Source: an uncultured Megasphaera sp. (GTDB lineage Bacteria > Bacillota > Negativicutes > Veillonellales > Megasphaeraceae). From it: 9,079 nt of DNA. A model generated the notes under the pieces. That model did not search any database, was not told the DNA's origin, and was given only the letters and a program-made list of their open reading frames with translations. The translations under genes and the position numbers were made by a program. Below, piece by piece: positions 1 through 5,267 of the stretch; the first letter of the stretch is position 1; every line of letters starts with the position of its first letter. Where the stretch lies: contig NZ_CATWFF010000082.1 of the NCBI RefSeq assembly GCF_958350005.1, forward strand, positions 1-9,079. The letters run 5' to 3'.

Positions 1-58
1 AAAACTCACTGTATTACCCAAACCTATGCGACGCAAAGAAAATTTTTAAGATTAAAAT

Positions 59-98
59 AAAAAAAATCCCGCCACCGTGCGCCAACACGATGACGGGA
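59..98 (-). terminator. intrinsic terminator at the left end, minus-strand specific
   Basis: Read on the minus strand, 98-86 pairs with 79-67 to give a 13-bp stem closed by a six-base loop (85-80), followed at once by eight U (66-59). Two of the 13 pairs (93/72 and 90/75) are G-U wobbles in minus-strand RNA but C/A mismatches in plus-strand RNA, so the hairpin is only stable in the minus transcript. It probably ends transcription from the toxin-antitoxin operon if the hairpin at 148-202 is passed. A 36-codon hydrophobic reading frame overlaps it and is treated as chance. Confidence 0.82.
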
Positions 99-147
99 AG
101 CGCCGGCGGTATTACCAGTACCATGCCGGCAAGTATAATCACCTGTC

Positions 148-202
148 TATAAGGGGCTGCAATAAAATGAGTTTTTTACCCGTTTTATTGCAGCCCCTTA
201 TA
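148..202. repeat. perfect 20-bp inverted repeat after the toxin gene, possible terminator
   Basis: Bases 148-167 are the exact reverse complement of 183-202, with a 15-base spacer (168-182) whose outer two positions can also pair. The GC core is GGGGCTGC/GCAGCCCC and the inner part is A/T only (AATAAAA/TTTTATT). It begins two bases after the toxin stop codon, so it would form the 3' hairpin of the toxin mRNA. Neither side is followed by a clean U-run (minus side reads GACAGG, plus side CTTTAC), so it is an atypical terminator or an mRNA-end stabiliser. The proper terminator at 59-98 follows it. A small dispersed repeat is the alternative. Confidence 0.65.
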
Positions 203-204
203 CT

Positions 205-468
205 TTACTCGTACACGTCCCGGCGATGGCCAATCGTCAGGGCTAAAATAATGAGGCGGTCGTCCTGAATCTGGCAAATAAGACGATAATCACCAATACG
301 ATACCTCCACTGGCCACTACGATTGGCGGTCCATCCTTTCCCGTAAATTCTTGGATTTTCACATCCAACTAAATGCTTGACAATCCATGCTTTCATCATA
401 CGTTGGGTATATTTGTCCAACTTCTTAAACTCTCTGTCAAATCGAGTCGTTGTTTCTACGGAATACAT
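205..468 (-). CDS. RelE/ParE-superfamily toxin (mRNA interferase type), 87 aa
   Basis: Predicted toxin of a type II toxin-antitoxin pair; the family cleaves mRNA at the ribosomal A site. The core from about residue 52 (GQWRYRIGDYRLICQIQDD) followed by LIILALTIGHRRDVYE is the classic RelE/StbE C-terminal half. By comparison with E. coli RelE, R55 or R57, the R82/R83 pair and Y86 are the likely RNA-contacting basic and tyrosine residues, and K44 is the likely GK-motif lysine. The N-terminal helical hairpin (about 8-35) is rich in K and R. Start: ATG at 466-468 shares its A with the antitoxin stop (TAATG), the standard coupling in these operons. The in-frame ATG 21 bases upstream lies inside the antitoxin gene and is less likely. 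Length is normal for the family. Exact subfamily (RelE, YafQ or ParE) and activity are not proven by sequence alone. Confidence 0.9.
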   Translation of the reverse strand: MYSVETTTRFDREFKKLDKYTQRMMKAWIVKHLVGCENPRIYGKGWTANRSGQWRYRIGDYRLICQIQDDRLIILALTIGHRRDVYE

Positions 469-689
469 TATACACCGACTTCTTTCCATAATTCGGAGAT
501 AGGACGGCTTTTCTTGCCATCTTTTACATAATCCCGATACGCTTCTTCAAAAACTGCACGGTCATACTCTTCGTCAATTCGTTCAAACAGGGCGCGTTTA
601 AATGCTTCACCAACAGTCATAGAGTGGAGTTTTGCATAGCTGTCTACAAGCTTGCGTTCTTCTTCATTAAGTCTGATAGAAAATGCCAT
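468..689 (-). CDS. RelB/DUF6290-like ribbon-helix-helix antitoxin, 73 aa
   Basis: Predicted antitoxin and autorepressor partner of the downstream RelE-like toxin. Residues 3-7 (FSIRL) form the expected DNA-binding beta strand. NEEERKLVDSYAKLH (8-22) and TVGEAFKRALFERI (25-38) form the two helices of a ribbon-helix-helix fold. The acidic, aromatic tail (about 39-73, with EEYDRAVFEEAYRDYV) is the likely toxin-binding segment. Start: ATG at 687-689 has AAAGAGGTGA (695-704) with five bases between. The reading frame stays open for 33 more codons upstream, to a GTG at 788, but that extension lies upstream of the promoter that clearly serves this gene. The stop overlaps the toxin start by one base. 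The palindrome at 704-718 is the likely binding site of the antitoxin or the complex. Confidence 0.88.
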   Translation of the reverse strand: MAFSIRLNEEERKLVDSYAKLHSMTVGEAFKRALFERIDEEYDRAVFEEAYRDYVKDGKKSRPISELWKEVGV

Positions 690-703
690 GTCAATCACCT
701 CTT

Positions 704-718
704 TAGTACATTGTACTA
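704..718. promoter_or_regulatory. operator palindrome of the toxin-antitoxin operon
   Basis: A 15-base palindrome, TAGTACAATGTACTA on the minus strand, has perfect 7-base arms around one central base. It covers the -10 hexamer and abuts the antitoxin ribosome binding site. Ribbon-helix-helix antitoxins typically bind short palindromes placed like this to repress their own operon. The position and symmetry are seen directly; the binding is inferred. Confidence 0.75.
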
Positions 719-739
719 CGAGCGGATGAGGGGTGTCAA
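710..739 (-). promoter_or_regulatory. sigma-70 promoter of the toxin-antitoxin operon
   Basis: On the minus strand TTGACA (739-734, a perfect -35) and TACAAT (715-710, five of six -10 bases) are 18 bases apart. The predicted start near 703 leaves a leader of about 14 bases, made up mostly of the antitoxin ribosome binding site. The -10 lies inside the 704-718 palindrome, which fits autorepression. Confidence 0.82.
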
Positions 740-806
740 TCTCACTGTCCAGGAACTGGCAGAGCATGGTCACGTACTGCAGCTGCACCGCCTCCTTTCA
801 GGCATG

Positions 807-838
807 AAAAAAGCGCTCCCTCTATGGTGAACGCTTTT
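807..838 (-). terminator. terminator of the non-coding RNA unit
   Basis: On the minus strand 838-829 pairs with 818-809 in a ten-pair stem (AAAAGCG core, one G-U pair) around a ten-base loop. A six-U run (812-807) overlaps the 3' arm and runs past it. It begins five bases after the closing helix of the structured RNA and sits upstream of the toxin-antitoxin promoter, so it separates the two transcription units. Confidence 0.8.
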
Positions 839-954
839 CCCATAAAGGAATCTTTGGCAGGCGTAGCAGACTCCTGCATCTCTCGGGTTTTCCCTGTCAG
901 TACCATCGGCGTGTGGACGCTACGAAGTTTTCCACCTCAAAGATTCCTTTTTGT
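807..954 (-). ncRNA. structured non-coding RNA of unassigned class, with own promoter and terminator
   Basis: This stretch has no credible coding frame but strong RNA structure on the minus strand. A perfect 13-bp helix pairs 950-938 with 856-844. It encloses three hairpins: A (935-931 with 917-913), B (GGG 894-892 with CCC 887-885, loop AAAA) and C (877-873 with 861-857). The loop of A holds CGUAGC (924-919) and the loop of C holds GCUACG (867-862), exact complements that could form a 6-bp kissing contact plus one wobble. An extended -10 promoter lies just upstream and an intrinsic terminator just downstream, giving a transcript of about 148 nt. It may be a free small RNA or an orphaned riboswitch. 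A 14-base segment (911-898) resembles the conserved 5S rRNA loop E strand. I do not recognise the class. Confidence 0.6.
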
Positions 955-960
955 ATCTTC

Positions 961-969
961 ATTATATCA
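961..969 (-). promoter_or_regulatory. extended -10 promoter of the non-coding RNA
   Basis: TATAAT (966-961) is preceded by TGA (969-967), forming the extended -10 motif TGnTATAAT on the minus strand. No convincing -35 sits 16-18 bases upstream, where the previous terminator lies, but extended -10 promoters can do without one. The start would be near 954, just before the 13-bp closing helix of the RNA. Confidence 0.65.
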
Positions 970-979
970 CGGTTCATTG

Positions 980-1010
980 CAAAAAGGCCATGCCGCACGG
1001 ACGTGGCCTT
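980..1010 (-). terminator. terminator of the 64-aa gene
   Basis: AAGGCCA (1010-1004) pairs with TGGCCTT (990-984) around a 13-base loop, followed by five U that start inside the stem end (985-981). It lies seven bases after the stop of the small gene and immediately before the promoter of the non-coding RNA. Confidence 0.78.
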
Positions 1011-1016
1011 GTATAG

Positions 1017-1211
1017 CTATTCTGTTTTCATCATGCGTTCAGCCCGTTCCCGGTCCTTTTTGATGATAGATGCAAATTCTTTAATCAGTTCCCATTCGTC
1101 ATCAAAAGCCCGCACGGCGTGCTGTTTGCGCTGAACGCTGGTGTCTTTCGTTGTACCTTTGGGACGACCGGCACCAGCCCGTTTGCCGCCCCATCCGGTT
1201 GTATTACTCAT
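1017..1211 (-). CDS. small basic protein of unknown function with GGKRAGAGRPKG motif, 64 aa
   Basis: Function unknown. Residues 6-19 read GWGGKRAGAGRPKG, a glycine- and arginine-rich segment similar to the AT-hook-like N-termini found on some small phage or plasmid DNA-binding proteins. Residues 31-60 (HAVRAFDDEWELIKEFASII followed by a charged stretch) look like a single amphipathic helical unit. Start: ATG 1209-1211 has AAGGTGGTG about seven bases upstream. No signal peptide or membrane segment is visible. The gene has its own terminator and ends next to the non-coding RNA promoter. A role in nucleic-acid binding is suggested only by the basic N-terminus. The whole frame, good ribosome binding site and terminator argue that it is a real gene. 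Confidence 0.75.
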   Translation of the reverse strand: MSNTTGWGGKRAGAGRPKGTTKDTSVQRKQHAVRAFDDEWELIKEFASIIKKDRERAERMMKTE

Positions 1212-1311
1212 GATGTTTCACCACCTTATCGCTCAGTATACCTGTTCCTGATTTTCCTGCTTATGCGGCACATTTTTTATAAAAGAAACTTGCCGCAAAT
1301 AGGGGCTTCCC
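1212..1311 (-). other. intergenic region between rlmD and the 64-aa gene, with an inverted repeat
   Basis: This 100-base gap holds a 7-bp inverted repeat, TGCGGCA (1264-1270) and TGCCGCA (1291-1297), around an A/T-rich 20-base spacer. Neither strand has a U-run after it, so I do not call it a terminator. A TATACT at 1240-1235 on the minus strand could be the -10 of the 64-aa gene, but the matching -35 (TAAGCA, 17 bases upstream) is poor. I see no clear terminator for rlmD. Confidence 0.35.
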
Positions 1312-2691
1312 TTACCGTCTCACCAGCAGTACTACCGTTTCCACGTGGTGGGTTCGGCTGAACATGTCGACAGGCTGTACTTTCTGTACGGCATAGCCGT
1401 GTTCGTTCAGATAAGCCAGGTCGCGGGCCAGGGTTGCCGGATTGCAGGATACGTAGACGACTTTCTTCGGCCTGCTCTGGGCAATGGCTGCCAGAACGGG
1501 CTCGCCGCATCCCGCTCTGGGCGGGTCGAGGACGATGACGTCAGGGCGAATGCCGCTGCGGATCAGTTCCGGCAGTTTGTATACGGCGTCGCCCAGAATG
1601 AATTCGGCATTCCGGATATGATTGTCCCTGGCATTTTTCACGGCATCTTTAATGGCTGGCGCCACGATTTCAATGCCATAGACCTGTTTGGCCTGCTGGG
1701 CTAAAAACAGGGTAATCGTGCCGGTGCCGCAGTACACATCGGCGACGATTTCCTTTCCCGTCAGGCCGGCAAAAGCCAGGGCCGTTTCATACAGCTTCTG
1801 CGCCTGTTCGCTGTTGACCTGGAAAAAAGACTGGGCCGACACGGCAAAGGTCAGGGGGCCAATGGAGTCATGAATGGCCGGCGCGCCGTAAATGACGCGG
1901 GTCTTTGGCCCGAGAATGACGTTGGTGTGGCGGGTGTTGACGTTCTGCACGATGCTTTTGATCTGCGGCAGTGCCGTCCGGAGCATGCGGACCAGGTCTT
2001 TCATATGGGGCACCATGTCGCAGGCCGTAACCAGACAGACCATGAGTTCTCCTGTGTGGACGCCGACGCGGCCCATAATGTGGCGGACAATGCCGGTCCG
2101 TTCATCTTCGTTATAGGCGGGAATTTTATAGTCCTTCATCCACTGGCGGACGACGGCGGCAATGCGGTTGTTGTCGTCTTTCTGAATGGCACAGGCTGCT
2201 ACGTCAATGACCTGATGAGTAGCGGCGGCAAAGCAGCCAATGGCCACGCTGTGCCTGCCGACAGCGGCGACGGGAACCTGCATTTTATTGCGGTAATGCC
2301 AGGGGCTGGCTGCCCCCAGTGTCGGCAGCACGTCTATATGCTGCAAATGGCCAATTCGTTCCAGCGCGTCGATGACTTGCTGCCGTTTTTCTTTCAGCTC
2401 CCCTTCATAGCTCAGATGCTGGAGCTGACAGCCGCCGCACTGCTCGTATACGGGACACAGCGGCTTTACCCGGTCTGGCGACGGTTTGACGATTTCCGTC
2501 AGGGCGGCAAGGGCGTACTGCTTTTTGACCACTGTCACCCGGGCCTGCACGGACTCGCCGGGAAGGGCTCCCGGCACAAAGACGGTGAAATTTTCATAGC
2601 GGCCGACGCCTTCGCCGTTGGTGCCAAGGCGTACTATATCGATAGCATAGGTTTTTCCCTTTTGTACGGGAATCTGCCTGCGTTGTTTCAT
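1312..2691 (-). CDS. rlmD: 23S rRNA (uracil-5-)-methyltransferase RlmD/RumA-type, 459 aa
   Basis: SAM-dependent methyltransferase that makes 5-methyluridine in 23S rRNA (U1939 in E. coli); some homologues modify other sites. Residues about 8-66 form a TRAM RNA-binding domain. Four cysteines, C79, C85, C88 (in PLCPVYEQCGGC) and C167, match the RumA [4Fe-4S] ligands. The Rossmann part shows VADVYCGTGTITLFL (316-330) for SAM binding, VLDPPRAG (387-394), and VVYVSCNPATLARDL (411-425) with catalytic C416. HHVETVV (448-454) carries E451, the usual proton-abstracting glutamate. Length is normal. Start: ATG 2689-2691 preceded by AAAGGAAGG. Some Firmicutes members of this family methylate other uridines or are named RlmCD, so the exact target base is inferred. 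A terminator lies just upstream, with no room for a promoter in between. Confidence 0.93.
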   Translation of the reverse strand: MKQRRQIPVQKGKTYAIDIVRLGTNGEGVGRYENFTVFVPGALPGESVQARVTVVKKQYALAALTEIVKPSPDRVKPLCPVYEQCGGCQLQHLSYEGELKEKRQQVIDALERIGHLQHIDVLPTLGAASPWHYRNKMQVPVAAVGRHSVAIGCFAAATHQVIDVAACAIQKDDNNRIAAVVRQWMKDYKIPAYNEDERTGIVRHIMGRVGVHTGELMVCLVTACDMVPHMKDLVRMLRTALPQIKSIVQNVNTRHTNVILGPKTRVIYGAPAIHDSIGPLTFAVSAQSFFQVNSEQAQKLYETALAFAGLTGKEIVADVYCGTGTITLFLAQQAKQVYGIEIVAPAIKDAVKNARDNHIRNAEFILGDAVYKLPELIRSGIRPDVIVLDPPRAGCGEPVLAAIAQSRPKKVVYVSCNPATLARDLAYLNEHGYAVQKVQPVDMFSRTHHVETVVLLVRR

Positions 2692-2711
2692 GCGTACCTT
2701 CCTTTACAGAT

Positions 2712-2740
2712 AAAAACAGGGACTGCATGGTGCAATCCCT
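2712..2740 (-). terminator. intrinsic terminator after pdp, directly before rlmD
   Basis: Minus-strand 2740-2731 pairs with 2727-2718 (AGGGATTGCA with TGCAGTCCCT, one G-U pair) around a three-base CCA loop. One G and five U (2716-2712) follow. It begins 22 bases after the pdp stop and ends 20 bases before the rlmD start, so it closes the pnp-to-pdp unit or attenuates transcription into rlmD. Confidence 0.82.
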
Positions 2741-2762
2741 TTGTGTGTAAGTCCTGTTCCAT

Positions 2763-4067
2763 TTATACGATACATTCGCTGACCACAGGCTCCATGACTG
2801 CAGCCTGATAGGGCGTGACGATAATCTGATCTGCTGCAGCCTGGGCCATGTCCATCATGGGCGCATCAGCCTTTCCATATATCGTAAACAGCGGTTCTCC
2901 TGCCCGGATCGGATCATAAAGTTCTTTAAACAGGCGAATGCCCACCATGGGATCAATGGTGTCGCCTTTACGGCGCCGTCCGGCCCCCATGGCCATGGCA
3001 ATTTCGCCAAGAGCCCGGCCGTGAATAGCCGTAATATACCCCGTATCCGTGCAGACTGCCGTAAACACCTGGGGTGCCTTCGTCAGGGGCCTGCGGCCGA
3101 TCCACGACGTATCGCCGCCCTGAGCCTGGACACATTCCCTGAATTTTTTCAGCCCCTGCCGACTGGCAATCAGGGAGCGGATGATCTGTCTTCCCTGCCC
3201 TTCATCGGCTGCTTTGCCGCCGGCAATGAGCATATGGGCGCCAATGACTTCGACTACTTCCATGAGCCGGCGCCCTCCCGTTCCCGACAGGGCTTCGACA
3301 GCTTCATCCACTTCCAGGCTGTTGCCGATAGCCGTGCCAAGGGGCGCTTCCATGGAGGTGACGACGGCCCGCGTCTGCTTTCCGGCCAGCTTGCCAATGG
3401 CAACCATCGTCCGCGCCAGGGACAGGGCCCGTTCTTTGGTCTTCATAAAAGCGCCGTCGCCGTATTTGACGTCCAGGACGATGGCGTCGGCACCGGAAGC
3501 GATTTTCTTGCTCATAATGGAGCTGGCAATGAGGGGGATGCTTTCTACCGTTCCCGTCGCATCGCGCAGGGCATAGAGCTGTTTGTCTGCCGGCGCAATT
3601 TCACCGGACTGGGTAATGAGGGCCAGGCCAATGCGGCGGACCTGTTCCAGAAAGCGCTGTTCCGGCAGTTCCACATGAAATCCGGGAATGGCTTCCAGCT
3701 TATCTGCCGTACCGCCTGTAAATCCCAGGCCTCGGCCGCTCATTTTGGCTACAGGGACACCGGCAGCAGCCACCAGGGGCGCCACGATAAGCGTCGTCGT
3801 GTCGGCAATGCCGCCGGTACTGTGCTTATCTACCTTGATGCCGGGAATGGACGACAAGTCGACCCTATCGCCGGACCGGGCCATGGCGTCGGTCAGCACC
3901 GTCGTTTCTTCGGCATTCATGCCCTGCAGATACACAGCCATAAGCCAGGCCGCAGCCTGATAATCGGCAATCTGTCCTGCCGTATATTCCTGAATGAAGC
4001 GGCGTATTTCCTGAGGCGCCAGCGTCCTTCCGTCCCGTTTATGGGCAATGCAGTCAATAGGCCACAT
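2763..4067 (-). CDS. pdp: pyrimidine-nucleoside phosphorylase, 434 aa
   Basis: Phosphorolysis of uridine, thymidine and deoxyuridine to base plus (deoxy)ribose-1-phosphate, the substrate of the deoB product encoded next to it. Glycosyltransferase family 3 layout: N-terminal helical domain with the phosphate-binding KHSTGG (81-86) including H82, then SGRGLGFTGGTADKLEAIPGF (110-130). YALRDATGTVESIPLIASSI (165-184) followed by MSKKIA contains R168, S183 and K187, matching the catalytic residues of characterised Bacillus enzymes at the same numbers. Length is normal for Firmicutes. Start: ATG 4065-4067 with AAAGGAGG overlapping the deoB stop; the frame is open 45 codons further upstream inside deoB but that is overlap only. 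Oddities: A88 where many homologues have Gly (KHSTGGVGD), F116 where they have His, and KYGDGAFM where they have KTGAGAFM. Thymidine phosphorylase (deoA) is the alternative name; length favours Pdp. Confidence 0.93.
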   Translation of the reverse strand: MWPIDCIAHKRDGRTLAPQEIRRFIQEYTAGQIADYQAAAWLMAVYLQGMNAEETTVLTDAMARSGDRVDLSSIPGIKVDKHSTGGIADTTTLIVAPLVAAAGVPVAKMSGRGLGFTGGTADKLEAIPGFHVELPEQRFLEQVRRIGLALITQSGEIAPADKQLYALRDATGTVESIPLIASSIMSKKIASGADAIVLDVKYGDGAFMKTKERALSLARTMVAIGKLAGKQTRAVVTSMEAPLGTAIGNSLEVDEAVEALSGTGGRRLMEVVEVIGAHMLIAGGKAADEGQGRQIIRSLIASRQGLKKFRECVQAQGGDTSWIGRRPLTKAPQVFTAVCTDTGYITAIHGRALGEIAMAMGAGRRRKGDTIDPMVGIRLFKELYDPIRAGEPLFTIYGKADAPMMDMAQAAADQIIVTPYQAAVMEPVVSECIV

Positions 4068-4080
4068 AAGGCATCCTCCT

Positions 4081-5253
4081 TTACGGCAGTTCTGAAAGAA
4101 AACTTTGACCAAAAGCCAGACCAGTAAGGCCGAAATTTTCCATAATCGTGCGGCCCAAATCGGCATAGGTTTTTCGAATGCCCAAATAGGCCGGTCCGTC
4201 AAAGGACGGGCTGTAGGCCAGGAGGGGCACCTGTTCCCGCGTGTGGTCCGTGCCGTGCCACGTCGGGTCGTTGCCGTGATCGGCCGTAATAATCAGCAGT
4301 TCGTCGTCGTGCAGTTCCGGCAGGAAGTCTCCCAGCATGCCGTCAAAGTCTTCCAGGCACTGGGCATAGCCGGCGACATTGCGGCGATGGCCGTACTGGC
4401 TGTCGAAGTCGACGAAATTGGCCATGACCAGACCCTGCTGGCCGCGATGAGCCTGAAGCTGTTTCGTCAGCTCAGCCATATCTTCTGTATTATTAGCGGT
4501 ATGATAGGATTCGGTCAGGCCTACATGGGCATAAATATCGCCGATTTTACCGACGCCGACGACGAAGAAGCCTTTTTCCGACAAGTACTGAAATACCATT
4601 TTGCGCTTCGGCATGCGGCTGTAATCGCGGCGGTCGCCAGTGCGGACAAAATGGCCCTGTGTGCCCACAAAGGGGCGGGCAATGACGCGGCCTACTTCAT
4701 AGGGGCCGACGCAGACTTCGCGGCGCGTAATGTCGCAAATGCGGTACAGCTCTTCCAGGGGAATGACATCGTTGTGGGCAGCAATCTGGAATACACTGTC
4801 TGCTGACGTATACACAATGGGAAGGCCTGTACGGAAATGATCCGGTCCCAGACGTTCGATAATTTCCGTTCCCGAAGCGATTTCATTGCCCAAATAGCCA
4901 TAGCCCGTCTTTTCCGTAAAGGCCTGGAGCAGGTCGGTTGGAAAGGCGTGGGCAAAGGTGGGGAAGGGATTTTCGACGGGATTGCCCATAAATTCCCAGT
5001 GGCCGCTGGTCGTATCTTTTCCGGCCGAGACTTCCTGCATCAGTCCGTAAGCCCCCATAACGGGCCCCGGAACGGCATGAATATGGGCGATTTTTCCCAG
5101 GCCCAGACGGCGCAGATTGGGCACAGCCAGGGGAACGGCGGCATCAATATGGCCGTACGTATCGGCTCCTTTGTCGCCGAACGCAGCAGCATCGGGGGCA
5201 CCGCCGGCGCCGACACTGTCCATGACAATGACAATGATGCGATTGTATTTCAT
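4081..5253 (-). CDS. deoB: phosphopentomutase, 390 aa
   Basis: Interconverts (deoxy)ribose-1-phosphate and -5-phosphate, taking the product of the pdp enzyme into central metabolism. Alkaline-phosphatase superfamily metalloenzyme using two Mn2+. Residues that match Bacillus cereus phosphopentomutase: D12 (VMDSVGAGG), T81 in KDTTSGHWEFMG (phosphorylated threonine), D284 and H289 (VDFDSQYGH), D325 and H326 (TADHGND), and H337 (GTDHTRE). TSADSVFQIAAHND (149-162) and VGRVIARPFVG (187-197) are conserved substrate-cap segments. Length is as expected and all key residues are present. Start: ATG 5251-5253 with AAGGAGGT; the NUDIX gene's TAA stop is part of that site. Next gene pdp begins 13 bases after its stop, so the two salvage genes are a coupled pair. 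No regulator gene is seen in the window. Confidence 0.96.
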   Translation of the reverse strand: MKYNRIIVIVMDSVGAGGAPDAAAFGDKGADTYGHIDAAVPLAVPNLRRLGLGKIAHIHAVPGPVMGAYGLMQEVSAGKDTTSGHWEFMGNPVENPFPTFAHAFPTDLLQAFTEKTGYGYLGNEIASGTEIIERLGPDHFRTGLPIVYTSADSVFQIAAHNDVIPLEELYRICDITRREVCVGPYEVGRVIARPFVGTQGHFVRTGDRRDYSRMPKRKMVFQYLSEKGFFVVGVGKIGDIYAHVGLTESYHTANNTEDMAELTKQLQAHRGQQGLVMANFVDFDSQYGHRRNVAGYAQCLEDFDGMLGDFLPELHDDELLIITADHGNDPTWHGTDHTREQVPLLAYSPSFDGPAYLGIRKTYADLGRTIMENFGLTGLAFGQSFLSELP

Positions 5254-5267
5254 CGTACAGGACCTCC

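Noticed and set aside
14..124. Minus-strand frame of 36 codons encoding a very hydrophobic peptide (starts MVLVIPPALPVIVLAHGGG)
   Set aside because: It coincides with a strand-specific hairpin plus U8 terminator and lacks a good ribosome binding site; the hydrophobic run comes mainly from the U-rich tract.
205..489. 94-codon form of the toxin starting inside the antitoxin
   Set aside because: The TAATG overlap start at 468 gives the usual length and coupling.
807..960. Known riboswitch classes (cobalamin, lysine, glycine, M-box, SAM, TPP, c-di-GMP) or a complete 5S rRNA for the structured RNA
   Set aside because: I compared it with remembered consensus cores; only fragments resembled cobalamin or 5S elements, and the conserved cores or overall layouts did not fit. 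A covariance search is needed to settle it.
1264..1297. Inverted repeat TGCGGCA/TGCCGCA as a terminator of rlmD
   Set aside because: The loop is 20 bases long and no U-run follows on either strand.
2763..4202. Longer form of pdp starting inside deoB
   Set aside because: The 45 extra codons overlap deoB, have no fitting ribosome binding site, and would lengthen the protein beyond its family; ATG at 4067 has AAAGGAGG.
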